This document shows, in pieces, positions 48,729 to 57,942 of a stretch of DNA of 64,000 nt. Made by a program: the position numbers and the translations under genes. The stretch lies in contig JACKJT010000002.1 in the NCBI GenBank assembly GCA_020637795.1, positions 1-64,000 on the forward strand, written 5' to 3'. The number at the start of each line of letters is the position of its first letter. Within the stretch, counting starts at the first letter, position 1. The stretch is from Hoeflea sp. (GTDB lineage Bacteria > Pseudomonadota > Alphaproteobacteria > Rhizobiales > Rhizobiaceae). Below the pieces are notes generated by a model that did not search any database, had not been told where the DNA came from, and worked only from the letters and a program-made list of their open reading frames with translations.

Positions 48729-50536
48729 ACAAGCACATCAAGATCCCACAATCCGTGCAGGCGCAGCTTGATGCGATGGGGCATGAGCCTGTCGCCACCA
48801 GTAACCAATCCCCCGAACCCCCTTTTGACGATCGTGGTGGTGGTGAAACTGGTGACATACGCAAACCAGGTGACGCCGAGAGACGGAAGGCAGGATTCTT
48901 GGGCTCGACTGCCACCCCCAGTCTGGCGCAGATCGTCGCAGACTGTGCCAAGCTCGACCACTCGGACACGGACAACGCCGTTCGGTTGCGATCGCATTTC
49001 GGCTCGGATCTGCTGGTGGTGATGCAATCCAAGGCAAAGAGCCCGTTTTATGCGGTCTGGACCGGAACGCACTGGGACACGGACAATGGCGGACCGAGAG
49101 CGCTGGCGCTGGCGCAGCAACTCGGTGACCTGATCCGGCTTGAATGCGAACACATTCACCCGACGCCGCAAGAGCAGGTGGCTCTCGATGCGGGAGCTCA
49201 ATTTCTTGAACGTCCCGATGACGAGCTGGGAAAGGCCGAGGTGAAGGCCAAGAAGCTGGCGGAAGACGCAAGCAAATCCTGGCAGAAACGGGTGGGCCGT
49301 CGCGCCGACCATGCGGTGAGTTCAAAGAACATGGCGCGGCTGACCTCGATGCTCGCCTGCCTGGCGCCCCACATCATGCGCAGCCCGGACGATTTCAACG
49401 CCGATCTCTATTCCTTTGCCACGCTCAATCACACGATCCGGTTCGATCGCGAGATGGTCATTGTGCCGGCGCAGTCGGACGCGCAGGAAGATGAGGAGAT
49501 GGTGCGTGCGCATGTCGACGTGCGGCAGGGGCATCGCCGCGAAGATCTGATCACCCAGCTGGTGCCGGTGGATTATGATCCCGACGCCACATGCCCGCGC
49601 TGGATCGCCTTTCTCACGCGGATGCTGCCTGACCCGGAAGTGCGCAAGCTGGTGCAGATCGCTTTCGCGCTCGGCTTGGTCGGGGTGACCGTGCAGAAGC
49701 TGTTCTTCCACTACGGCTCTGGCGCCAATGGAAAGTCTGTCGCCATGGAGGTGATCTGCCGTCTGCTTGGCTCGGCCTCGGTGACCTTGCCCGCCACTTC
49801 TTTCATCGGCGAGAGCAACACCGGGGGCTCGGCCTCACCAGATATCGCCCGACTCTACGGACGGCGCTTTCTGCGCGTCAAGGAATTGCCGCAGGGCGAG
49901 GACCTGAAGGAGAACCTTGTGAAAGAGGTGACTGGCGGTGAGGCGATCACCGCGCGCGACCTGCACCAGGGCTATTTCGACTTCGATCCGAAGTTCACGT
50001 CGCATATGAGCGGCAATGGCTATCCGAGGATCACCGGCATGGACAACGGCATCTGGCGGCGCATGTGCGTGATCCATTGGCCGGTTCAGCTCAGTCCCGA
50101 GGAGCAGCGTGATTTTGACGACGTGATGGCGGAGTTCGAGCCGGAGTTCCCCGGCATCCTCAACTGGCTGATAGAGGGCATGCGGGTGTTCCTGGAGGAG
50201 GGGCTGGTGATCCCCGATGCGGTTGCCCGCGCCACGCAGGACTACCGCGACGAAATGGACCCGACCGCAGCGTTCTGCGCTGCCTGTGTGCGGCCTTCGC
50301 CGGGGGCGAAAATCGCTGCCAAGGAATTCTATCACGCCTATGTCAACTACACGGTCGACCAGGGCGGCAAGCCGATCTCGTTGACCCGGTTTGGCAGCAT
50401 CATGAAACGAAAATACGAGCGCGAGGAAGGGCGAACCAACTTCTATCTCGACATCATGCTTGTGGATGTGCCTCAGCAATCGGGCGGTGCAAGTGGCTCG
50501 CCGCCTTCGCACTGGGACGATATCCCACCTATTTAA
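48725..50536 (+). CDS. P4/D5-family replicative helicase
   Basis: 603 residues with a GTG start that overlaps the primase stop (GTGA). A D5-type N-terminal region (YAVWTGTHWDTDNGG) precedes the superfamily III helicase core with Walker A GSGANGKSV at 331-339, Walker B-like RRFLRVKELPQGE and sensor LTSHMSGN-like segment (FTSHMSGNGYPRI). With the primase gene it forms the replication module. The presumed origin follows immediately. Confidence 0.92.
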   Translation: MNKHIKIPQSVQAQLDAMGHEPVATSNQSPEPPFDDRGGGETGDIRKPGDAERRKAGFLGSTATPSLAQIVADCAKLDHSDTDNAVRLRSHFGSDLLVVMQSKAKSPFYAVWTGTHWDTDNGGPRALALAQQLGDLIRLECEHIHPTPQEQVALDAGAQFLERPDDELGKAEVKAKKLAEDASKSWQKRVGRRADHAVSSKNMARLTSMLACLAPHIMRSPDDFNADLYSFATLNHTIRFDREMVIVPAQSDAQEDEEMVRAHVDVRQGHRREDLITQLVPVDYDPDATCPRWIAFLTRMLPDPEVRKLVQIAFALGLVGVTVQKLFFHYGSGANGKSVAMEVICRLLGSASVTLPATSFIGESNTGGSASPDIARLYGRRFLRVKELPQGEDLKENLVKEVTGGEAITARDLHQGYFDFDPKFTSHMSGNGYPRITGMDNGIWRRMCVIHWPVQLSPEEQRDFDDVMAEFEPEFPGILNWLIEGMRVFLEEGLVIPDAVARATQDYRDEMDPTAAFCAACVRPSPGAKIAAKEFYHAYVNYTVDQGGKPISLTRFGSIMKRKYEREEGRTNFYLDIMLVDVPQQSGGASGSPPSHWDDIPPI

Positions 50537-50545
50537 GCCGTTTTC

Positions 50546-50791
50546 TGCACCACTTGCACCAGTTGCGCACCAGTCTGCGATAGTTGCTCAAGGGGGTTTG
50601 GGGGAATGAAATCAATGGTTTGCACCAGTCTGCACCACTTATCGCGCCCCTATACGTATGAGAAAAAACTGCGAAAGAAAAAAACTCCATACGTATAGAC
50701 CCTCAAAAACTGGTGCAAGTGGTGCAAACTATTGAAATATATATAGAAAAACTATCGCTATAAGTATCGCAAAGTGGTGCAAAGTGGTGCA
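50546..50791. repeat. Candidate phage replication origin: paired TGCACCA iterons around a long inverted repeat
   Basis: Exact TGCACCA occurs at 50546, 50555, 50621 and 50631; exact TGGTGCA (the reverse complement) at 50711, 50720, 50775 and 50785. The sites form four pairs with 9, 10, 9 and 10 bp between starts, two pairs pointing right, then two pointing left. Between them is an 11-bp inverted repeat (50650-50660 with 50688-50698, CTATACGTATG) around an A-rich 27-nt loop. The right half (50731-50770) is very AT-rich. A degenerate site is at 50567. The region has no gene and directly follows primase and helicase. Confidence 0.75.
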
Positions 50792-50815
50792 ACTGACAAA
50801 ACAGGACAAAATGCC

Positions 50816-51610
50816 ATGAAACAGATTGCCATCATCCAGTTGCTCGAATGGGCGTACCGGCATGAGCTGCCAAAAGCGGAACGGCCGGGCGGCGGGCTTG
50901 GCGCTTCCACGTCTTCATCATGGGGCATGGTCTATGAGCTCGGCATTCTCGGCACGGTCATCGATGCGTCGATCAACGGCTATGGCGTCGTGCCGGCCTA
51001 CATGGATGAGGGCGATCCGCACCCGGATGCGCTTCTGGTCGGTAAAGCGGTGGCGGGCCTTGCCGATGCGCGGATCACGATCGGCGATGACTGGTCGCCG
51101 TTCCCTGAGTGGTCCGATGCCGATGGGCTGGTGGCAGCATGTGTCGCTCGGGCGCGTCCGCGGCTCGCCGCTATGACCGGACAGGAAATCCAAGCGATGA
51201 TGATCGCCAGGGCGGTGCTGGGCCGCAAGCCGGACTGGCGCGGTGAGGAGCCGGGACGGGCGATGGTGATGCGAAGTGGCAAGCCGGCATGGTTCATGAA
51301 ACAGCCCGGGCAGGATGCTTATGGAAATCCGATAGAGCGCGAAGTGGAGGGCTTGCACCCGCGCAGCAGGCGGCCACGTCCGGGCGCTTATCGCAAATAC
51401 CAGCTGACCGGGGATGTCGCGGGGCTGACGATTGACCGGTTTCGACGCACCGTCTGGGCGCTGGCCGTGCGCCATGTGGCGCAAGAGGTTGCGGGACGGC
51501 TTTCAAATCATCAACTGACCGCCGAGGTTCCTACGGTAGCACCATGGGCGGCTGCATCGGGTCTGGTGATGCGGGGAGACCCCTCTCACGCCGTGTCGCT
51601 TTTTGTTTGA
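50816..51610 (+). CDS. Hypothetical phage protein, 264 aa
   Basis: Starts at ATG 50816 (MKQIAIIQLLEWAYRHELPK) after ACAGGACAAAATGCC; an earlier in-frame start would run into the iterons. Helical N terminus, then a segment rich in GDP/Trp; the region from about 160 (RAVLGRKPDWRGEEPGRAMV) is unlike known domains. Being between the origin and the terminator suggests an early or late-control function. Confidence 0.7.
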   Translation: MKQIAIIQLLEWAYRHELPKAERPGGGLGASTSSSWGMVYELGILGTVIDASINGYGVVPAYMDEGDPHPDALLVGKAVAGLADARITIGDDWSPFPEWSDADGLVAACVARARPRLAAMTGQEIQAMMIARAVLGRKPDWRGEEPGRAMVMRSGKPAWFMKQPGQDAYGNPIEREVEGLHPRSRRPRPGAYRKYQLTGDVAGLTIDRFRRTVWALAVRHVAQEVAGRLSNHQLTAEVPTVAPWAAASGLVMRGDPSHAVSLFV

Positions 51611-51661
51611 CAAGCAGCGAAAAGTTGACAATGGTCATCTCACCCTGAAAAGGAAAAGTTC

Positions 51662-51698
51662 AACCCGCCTCGGCCCCCACGCCGCCGGCGGGTTTTTT
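51662..51698 (+). terminator. Terminator separating early and late genes
   Basis: AACCCGCC (51662-51669) pairs with GGCGGGTT (51687-51694) around a 17-nt loop, followed by TTTTTT (51693-51698). It ends the early operon just upstream of the tail gene; late transcription beyond it would need its own promoter or antitermination. Confidence 0.82.
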
Positions 51699-51713
51699 AA
51701 TGGTGGAGGCTTC

Positions 51714-52307
51714 ATGTCGCTCCAGATCAGATGGCAGGATGTCGAAAGCCTGCAGCGCTTCGATAATGCGCTCAAGGCGCTCGGCTCGAAGAAGATGCGC
51801 CAGGCCGCAAACCGGGCAGTCAACCGAGCGGGCGACATGGCGCGGACACAGGTTCGCCAGAAGCTCACGCGCCAAACGGGATTGAAGCGTCCGACAATCG
51901 TCAAGGCCGTGAAGGTTTCGCGGTCGAGCCCGCAAACGCTGGTGTATCGAATGTCAGCGCACGGCGGTGATATCTCGCTTCGATATTTTGGCGCTCGCGA
52001 GACCAGAGCCGGTGTCAGCGCCGCGCCATTCGGCAACCGCAAGATCTTCGCCTCGACCTTCATCAAGGCGGGCTGGTGGCCTAACCGCGTAGCCAAACCC
52101 AACTGGAACGGACAGGTGTTTCTGCGGACCGGGACGAAGACCGAAACGGGAATGGACAGGTTCGAGAAACAGAAGTCCGGCGTCATCATCCCCAACGAGA
52201 TGGTGCAGGGTGAGACACGCGATGCATTCCGCTCAACGGTCGCCCGCGTCCTGCCCCAGCGCCTCGACCACGAGATCAACCGCCTGACCAAAGGCGTCGT
52301 CAGCTGA
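51714..52307 (+). CDS. Phage tail completion-like protein (minor tail protein Z family)
   Basis: 197 residues from ATG 51714 (MSLQIRWQDVESLQRFDNAL), with GGTGGAGG nine bases upstream; the longer frame would cross the terminator. LGSKKMRQAANRAVNRAGDM, then VFLRTGTKTETGMDRFEKQK are typical of prophage minor tail protein Z (GpZ). Its place before the terminase, apart from the other tail genes, is unusual. Confidence 0.75.
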   Translation: MSLQIRWQDVESLQRFDNALKALGSKKMRQAANRAVNRAGDMARTQVRQKLTRQTGLKRPTIVKAVKVSRSSPQTLVYRMSAHGGDISLRYFGARETRAGVSAAPFGNRKIFASTFIKAGWWPNRVAKPNWNGQVFLRTGTKTETGMDRFEKQKSGVIIPNEMVQGETRDAFRSTVARVLPQRLDHEINRLTKGVVS

Positions 52308-52488
52308 CCAACCCGGCCTGGCGCCCCACCCCCCGGGGTTAGGGACCGTTTCAGCGCCCCCACCTCATGCGGGCGGGAAAGCTCCCGGAAAACGGCCAGT
52401 CAGGCTGTCCGGAAAGTTGGGTTGTCAGGGTTGTTAGGCTGTGGTGGCGGGGTTGTCAGATTGAACAAAGGGAATTGGTGCAGGCGTC
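52308..52488. other. Spacer before the terminase genes; candidate cos/pac region
   Basis: 181 bp without a gene. GGTTGTCAG at 52420-52428, GGTTGTTAG at 52429-52437 and GGTTGTCAG at 52451-52459 form three short direct repeats about 30 to 70 bp before the terminase small-subunit start. Repeats next to a small terminase gene are the usual place for terminase binding. Confidence 0.5.
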
Positions 52489-53082
52489 ATGGATCAGATC
52501 ATGGTTGCGCCTGCCCATGTTGCCGAGCGTGACGGCGTAACCAAGCAGGCGGTCACCAAACTGGTGCGCGACCTGGCGGAGAAATCGGGCCTGCCAGTTG
52601 AACGCGACGGGCGCGGGCGCATTGTCCGTTTTAGCCTGGCGCATTTCGATCACCTGCGCGAGCGGTTCGCATCGTCGGAGAAAGTCTCCGCGGCTCGTGC
52701 ATCGTCGCCATCCTCCGCCGGTTCAAAGCCGCAGAGCGGGCCGGCCGAGAACTCGCGCGACGAAGCGCTGCGCCAGGAGGCCTGGCTCAAGGTCGGCCGG
52801 GAGCGGCTGCGCCAGCAGGAAGTTGCGGGCAATCTGGTGCGCGCCGACATGCTGGCGGAAGCGCTTGTCCGGGCTGGTCGCGAGATCCAGAGCACCGTCG
52901 CAAGGCTGCCGAACTCGGCTGACGATCTTGCACTCGCGGTCTCGAAGGAAGGGGCTCACGGGTTGCGAGTCGCGTTGCGGGAAAAGGCATTTGAGGTGAA
53001 CACGAAGATCGCCGAGCTCCTGGCCAATCTCGCGGTCCAGGCGCGAGAGCATGATCCGGCGATCGAGGAGACCGAGGCGTGA
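52489..53082 (+). CDS. Terminase small subunit-like protein (Nu1-type)
   Basis: 197 residues. A helix-turn-helix region (ERDGVTKQAVTKLVRDLAEK) is followed by a charged, Ser-rich linker and a long helical C-terminal part (RQEAWLKVGRERLRQQEVAG to AELLANLAVQAREHDP), fitting the DNA-recognition subunit. It overlaps the large-subunit gene with a GTGA junction. A shorter start at 52501 is possible. Confidence 0.85.
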   Translation: MDQIMVAPAHVAERDGVTKQAVTKLVRDLAEKSGLPVERDGRGRIVRFSLAHFDHLRERFASSEKVSAARASSPSSAGSKPQSGPAENSRDEALRQEAWLKVGRERLRQQEVAGNLVRADMLAEALVRAGREIQSTVARLPNSADDLALAVSKEGAHGLRVALREKAFEVNTKIAELLANLAVQAREHDPAIEETEA

Positions 53083-55097
53083 CCGTCCACGTCATTCGTC
53101 ACCCTGGCGCCGAGCGGTTGACATTCGCCACACTTGCCGAGGCTATCCGGCCGACGCGGCCGGAGACGTTTCGGAAATGGCTGGGCAAAAACATCATCCT
53201 GGTGGATGGTCCGCTCAAGGGTGAGCTGTGGTCGGCGGCCGATGCGCCATATCTGCTTGAGATTGCCGATTGTCTGTCGATCGAGCATCCGTGCAATCAT
53301 GTGACGGTTCGAAAGGCGCAGCAGACCGGGGTGTCGATCCTGGGGCTCGCGTGGTCGCTCTATCTGGCGGAAGTGTCGCCGGACAACATCCTGTTCGCGG
53401 TGCCAGGCATCGACGCGCTGCAGGACATGAATTCGGGCAAGCTGCAGCCGCTCATAGACGAGTGGCAGAAGCACACCGGCAAGAATGTCATCTATCCGTC
53501 CACCAGCCGGTCGGGCGTCGGATCCACGACCTATGAGAAGAAGTTTGCCGGCGGCGCCATCTATCTGGGCAATGCCAACACGGTGATGGACCTGTCCTCG
53601 AAGACCTGCCGGTTCGGGGTCAAGGACGAGGTCAGCAAGTGGAAGGAACTGCCGAACGGCGCTGATCCGGAAACGCTCTACTTCGGACGCTTCACAGCGT
53701 TCCGGCGGACCAAGTCCTACAAGATCTTCGCGCTTTCCACGCCGGAGATCGACACGGGAGAGAAAGATGGGGACGGGCCGGGGCATTGCCGGATTGACCG
53801 GGATTTCCAGCGGTCTGATCAACGGTTCTGGAACATCCGCTGTCCGGAGTGCGGGTTCGAGCAGGTCCAGTTCTTCGAGAACCTGATTGTCGACAAGGAG
53901 CATCCACACCGGTCGCGATATCTGTGCGAGAACTGCACGCATGAGATCTCGGAGACCGAGCGCGTCGTTGCAGTCCGGGCCGGTCGCTACATTGCCACGG
54001 CTCCGGGCCCGGACCGGGAGCCGGGGTTTCATGTCGACGCCTTCATCAGCCTGATGATGAGCTACGAGGCGATTGCGGAGGATTATCTGGAGTCGCTCGG
54101 CAAGGGGGAGGCGGGGGCGAAGGACTTCTCGAACCTCTACAAGGCTCTGCCTTACGCGATGCGTGGCAACGCGCCCGATCATCAGCGGTTGATGGAGCGG
54201 CGCGAGGACTATCAGCAGCGGGTTATCCCTGCAGAAGGTCTGCTCTTCGTGGGTGCTGCGGATGTGCAACATAAGGGCATCTATGCCGAACTGGTTGCAT
54301 TTGCAGAGGACCGGCAGTCCTGGACAGTCGACTACGCCCATTTCGAAGGGGCCACGGACAATCCGCAGGATGGTGCGTGGCTCGACCTCGATGCTTACTG
54401 GCGTCGGCCGGTGCTCGATGCCTGGGGGCGGGAGCGGTTTATCGATGCCTTCGCCGTGGATGCTGGCGACGGCGGCCGCACCAACCAGGTGATGGAGTGG
54501 TGCCGCCGGCGGCCGAACACATACGCGATCAAGGGGCAGCCGGGACGCGGAGTGCCGGCCATCGGTGTGCCATCGAACAAGTCGGTGACCAAGCGTGGAA
54601 AGCGCAAGAAGTTTGGCTCGGCGCGGGTGTGGGCCGTTGGGACGTGGTCGCTCAAGAGCGAGTTCTACGCCAACCTGCACAAGACCGGGCAGGCGGCCGG
54701 CGAGATGTTCGATCCGCCGGGTTACTGCCACTTCGCCAAATGGCAAGGCGAGGAATACTTCAAGCAGATCACTGCGGAGTATTTTGAGCAGAAGATGAAG
54801 AACGGCCGCTACCATGAGGAATGGAAGCGGATCCGCAGCGACAACCACCTGCTCGATTGCCGCGTCTATGCGATGGCGATGGCCGAGCATTTGGGGCTGA
54901 CCAGGATGACCAAGGCGGAATGGGAAGCGCTGCGCTCGCGGTTGCTGCCTTCGCCTGACACCGATCTGCTGTCGCCCCAGGCACATTCGGTGCAAACGGC
55001 CCCAAGCGCGCCGGCTGATGAACAGAAATCGCAGACGAGTGCCAGCGCACAGGCGACTGACCGGTCGCGTATTGACAAGTGGAAAAAGCGGACATGA
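53079..55097 (+). CDS. Phage terminase large subunit, GpA family
   Basis: 672 residues with a GTG start overlapping the small subunit. The ATPase Walker-A-like segment is VTVRKAQQTGVSILG (residues 76-90); further features are a Cys-rich zinc-like segment (CPECGFEQVQF and LCENCTHEIS) near residue 255, and the nuclease-domain acidic residues in FIDAFAVDAGDGGRTN and RSDNHLLDCRVYAMAMAEHL. It packages the phage genome and cuts at cos. Confidence 0.96.
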   Translation: MTVHVIRHPGAERLTFATLAEAIRPTRPETFRKWLGKNIILVDGPLKGELWSAADAPYLLEIADCLSIEHPCNHVTVRKAQQTGVSILGLAWSLYLAEVSPDNILFAVPGIDALQDMNSGKLQPLIDEWQKHTGKNVIYPSTSRSGVGSTTYEKKFAGGAIYLGNANTVMDLSSKTCRFGVKDEVSKWKELPNGADPETLYFGRFTAFRRTKSYKIFALSTPEIDTGEKDGDGPGHCRIDRDFQRSDQRFWNIRCPECGFEQVQFFENLIVDKEHPHRSRYLCENCTHEISETERVVAVRAGRYIATAPGPDREPGFHVDAFISLMMSYEAIAEDYLESLGKGEAGAKDFSNLYKALPYAMRGNAPDHQRLMERREDYQQRVIPAEGLLFVGAADVQHKGIYAELVAFAEDRQSWTVDYAHFEGATDNPQDGAWLDLDAYWRRPVLDAWGRERFIDAFAVDAGDGGRTNQVMEWCRRRPNTYAIKGQPGRGVPAIGVPSNKSVTKRGKRKKFGSARVWAVGTWSLKSEFYANLHKTGQAAGEMFDPPGYCHFAKWQGEEYFKQITAEYFEQKMKNGRYHEEWKRIRSDNHLLDCRVYAMAMAEHLGLTRMTKAEWEALRSRLLPSPDTDLLSPQAHSVQTAPSAPADEQKSQTSASAQATDRSRIDKWKKRT

Positions 55098-56731
55098 CAG
55101 CGAAGCCTAGGATGAGGGTGAAAGCCGGGCGCGGCGTGAGCTCCGCACCTGCGGCCCCTGTCGGCGCCCCGTCGGCGCCAAAGGTGCGGGCCGGCTACAT
55201 GCGCGACACCCAGTCGGGTGTTCTGGCATCACGGCCGTCATCGCTGCGCGAACACCGGGACGAGGTGCGGCGGGTGTGGACCAGGGCCGCGGGCCTCGCC
55301 ATGGATCTGTTGCAGAATTCAGGCAAGTTGCGCGGAGCGGCGGATCAGATCCTTGTCGATGCTGTCGGCAACGAGCTGCAGCTCAACCCGAAGCCGGATC
55401 TGTCGCGGTTCGGCTACACGCGCGAAGAGGCGATTGCCTGGGTGCGCGAGATCAAGGCCGAGTGGAAAGTCTACGCCTGGAACCCGCTGGAATGCGATTT
55501 CCGGGCGAAGTGGACGATCCCGCAGCAGACCGATATCGGCATGCGGCACTGGCTCGCTTTCGGCGAAAGTGTTGGGGTTTGCCAGTTCATGCCGGCATCG
55601 CAGCGGCTGCCAGGTACACGGACCGGCACGAAAATGCTGCTCCTTTCGCCGCAGCAGCTGGTGCAGGACACGAGCGAGGTCGAGGGGCTTTATCAGGGCG
55701 TCATTCATGATGCCTATGGCCGTCCGATCGCCTACCGCTTCGAGGAGCGGCGAGACGGGTGGAAACAGAAGATCGACTATGCGGCGCGCGATGCCGAGGG
55801 TCGGCAGATTGTTATGCATGCGTTCGATCCGTTCTCGAGCGATGATGTGCGCGGGCTGTCGCCACTGGCGCCGACTTTCCGCAAGTTCATGATGGCCGAG
55901 AACGCAGACGACGCGACGGCGCAGCTGATGTTCCTGCAGACTATCTATTCGGCGATCCTGACCAGCGAGCGTCCGAGTGCGGAGGCCTTTGAAGCGTTTG
56001 AGGCGATGGCCAGCGCGGAAGGCGGGCAAGAACTTTCCGCTGAGTTGGTCGGCTACTTCAAGGCCCAGTTCGAACGCGCGGCGGAATCCGAAATCAGGCT
56101 CGGACCCGGCGCCGGAATTTCGCAGCTGGCGCCTGGTGAATCGCTCGACTTCAAGAACATCACCGCACCTGGGCCGCGATATTCGGAAGTGACGGGCGCC
56201 TTCAACCGGGAGACCGCGAGGGCGCTCGGCGTCAGTTACGGCGGTTATACGCTGGATTACACCGACGCAACATACAGCTCGATCCAGATGGAAAATGCAT
56301 CGGTCTGGCCGCTGGCGCGCCGCCGGACCGAGCGGATCGCCGCACCGCATTATCTCGTGCCTTATGCGAGCTGGATGGATGAACGGATCGAGACCGGCCT
56401 GACCAAGTTCAAGGGTGGCATCGAGGCCTATCGCGCTAACCGCGAGGCAGTGCTGTGGGCGATCTGCAACGGCCCGAGCAAGCCATCGGCCGACGATCTG
56501 AAGAAGGCCAAGGCCACAAGCGAACGCATCGCCAACGGCACCGGCGATCTTGAGCGCGAGATCAGCGAGGACGGCGGCGACGCCGAAGAAGTGTTCCAGA
56601 GCCGTCTCTACTGGCACAAGCGCCACATCGATGAGGGCATGAAGTCACCTTTCGAGCGCGGGTTGCCAAGCGATGCAGCCAAGGGCGATGAGCCCGCCGA
56701 CGCGAAGCAAAGCGAAAGCGAGACGGCCTGA
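55094..56731 (+). CDS. Phage portal protein, lambda family
   Basis: 545 residues from ATG 55094 (MTAKPRMRVKAGRGVSSAPA), overlapping the terminase stop by ATGA. RDTQSGVLASRPSSLREHRD and FRAKWTIPQQTDIGMRHWLA are typical of lambda-type portals, as is the GVSYGGYTLDYTDATYSSIQ region. It forms the dodecameric DNA channel at one capsid vertex. The C-terminal tail is acidic and Glu/Lys-rich. Confidence 0.96.
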   Translation: MTAKPRMRVKAGRGVSSAPAAPVGAPSAPKVRAGYMRDTQSGVLASRPSSLREHRDEVRRVWTRAAGLAMDLLQNSGKLRGAADQILVDAVGNELQLNPKPDLSRFGYTREEAIAWVREIKAEWKVYAWNPLECDFRAKWTIPQQTDIGMRHWLAFGESVGVCQFMPASQRLPGTRTGTKMLLLSPQQLVQDTSEVEGLYQGVIHDAYGRPIAYRFEERRDGWKQKIDYAARDAEGRQIVMHAFDPFSSDDVRGLSPLAPTFRKFMMAENADDATAQLMFLQTIYSAILTSERPSAEAFEAFEAMASAEGGQELSAELVGYFKAQFERAAESEIRLGPGAGISQLAPGESLDFKNITAPGPRYSEVTGAFNRETARALGVSYGGYTLDYTDATYSSIQMENASVWPLARRRTERIAAPHYLVPYASWMDERIETGLTKFKGGIEAYRANREAVLWAICNGPSKPSADDLKKAKATSERIANGTGDLEREISEDGGDAEEVFQSRLYWHKRHIDEGMKSPFERGLPSDAAKGDEPADAKQSESETA

Positions 56732-56997
56732 TGTCCATGATCAAGCTCGGTGGCGTATCAGTCGACACATCTGATCCGTGTGCGCTCTACCAGGGCCTCT
56801 ATCTGGTCAAGCTCAAACTGATTAGCGGCGAGATGACCGGAGAATACTCGATCCAGTCGCCGGTGACGCGGGAAACAGTCGTGTTCTCACCGGCCAACCT
56901 GAATTCGCTCGACGCCGAAATGACCCGTCTGCAGGCGGCATGCGAGCAGGCAACAAGCGGTCGTCGCCCGTCGCGGCGGATGCAGTTGAGATACTGA
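56731..56997 (+). CDS. Head-tail joining protein (GpW-like)
   Basis: 88 residues (MSMIKLGGVSVDTSDPCALY). The size, the position just after the portal and the basic C terminus (SGRRPSRRMQLRY) fit GpW-type connector/completion proteins. Overlaps the portal stop by one base (TGATG). Confidence 0.72.
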   Translation: MSMIKLGGVSVDTSDPCALYQGLYLVKLKLISGEMTGEYSIQSPVTRETVVFSPANLNSLDAEMTRLQAACEQATSGRRPSRRMQLRY

Positions 56998-57007
56998 AGG
57001 AATTGTC

Positions 57008-57928
57008 ATGAGCCTACGTTTTGCACAAGTCGCACAGCGGGTGTTCAACACGCCCCTGATGTACGATCCGCGCAAGGCGGAGGCATTCCTGCATGGTCTG
57101 GGGAGCCGGATCGCAGGCGATACCGTCGTGATCACAAATCCTGCAGGCGCTGTCGATCACGTAGCCGGTGCAGATGGCCGTCCCCTGGCTGGCAAGCTCG
57201 GCGGACGGATTGAGCGAGCCTATACCAGACACAACGTGCTTCCGTTTGCCATGGTCGACAATGTTGCGATCATCGAGGTTGAAGGCACTCTTGTGCACAA
57301 GGGTGGCTGGGTCGGCAACAATTCGGGGGAAACGTCCTATCAGGGTCTGCAGGCGCAGATCGCAATGGCGAGGAAGTCGCCGCAGGTCAAAGGTGTCGTG
57401 TTCGAGTGTGACAGCTATGGTGGCGAGGTCAGCGGAGCTTTCGAAACAGCTGCTGCGATTTCACAGCTGTCTCGCGAGAAACCTACGATCTCGATCCTGA
57501 CCGACTTCGCCTATTCCGCCGGTTATCTGCTGGGAGCGCAGAGCCGTCAGCTCGTCATGCCGCGTTTCGGTGGAGCGGGATCCATCGGCGTGATCATGAT
57601 CCATGCCGACTATTCACAGGCGCTCGAGCAGGAGGGCATCCGGCTCACCATCATCCGCTCCGGCGAGAAGAAAGCCGACGGCAACCCCTATGAGCCACTG
57701 GGCGCCGAGATCGCTCAGAAATGGCAAGCCCAGGCTGATGCCATGCGCGTTGAATTTGCCGGGGCCGTTGCCAGGGGCAGGGGCAACCGCATCACCAAGG
57801 CCAAGGCTCTTGCGACCGAGGCGCGCGTCTATGACGCTGGCGAGGCGGTCGCGATGGGTCTTGCCGATGCGGTCGGTGATCCGCTGGAGGCGTTCGACGC
57901 TTTCGTCAGTGAAGTGAACCGGGGATAA
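57008..57928 (+). CDS. S49-family prohead (head maturation) protease
   Basis: 306 residues. The nucleophile Ser170 is in DFAYSAGYLLG and the likely general base Lys is in GEKKADGNPY near residue 222, the arrangement of SppA/lambda C-type peptidases. It removes the scaffold and internal peptides during capsid maturation. Ribosome-binding site GAAGGAATTGTC upstream. Confidence 0.93.
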   Translation: MSLRFAQVAQRVFNTPLMYDPRKAEAFLHGLGSRIAGDTVVITNPAGAVDHVAGADGRPLAGKLGGRIERAYTRHNVLPFAMVDNVAIIEVEGTLVHKGGWVGNNSGETSYQGLQAQIAMARKSPQVKGVVFECDSYGGEVSGAFETAAAISQLSREKPTISILTDFAYSAGYLLGAQSRQLVMPRFGGAGSIGVIMIHADYSQALEQEGIRLTIIRSGEKKADGNPYEPLGAEIAQKWQAQADAMRVEFAGAVARGRGNRITKAKALATEARVYDAGEAVAMGLADAVGDPLEAFDAFVSEVNRG

Positions 57929-57942
57929 CCCAGGAGAAAATC

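Noticed and set aside
50537..50815. CRISPR array suggested by repeated TGCACCA
   Set aside because: The repeats are only 7 bp, occur in both orientations and have 2-3 bp gaps within pairs; there are no regular spacers.
52956..54995. A 679-codon open frame on the minus strand opposite the terminase gene
   Set aside because: The plus strand encodes a recognisable GpA terminase with all expected motifs; long antisense open frames are common in GC-rich genes and the antisense translation is Arg/His/Leu-rich without domain features.
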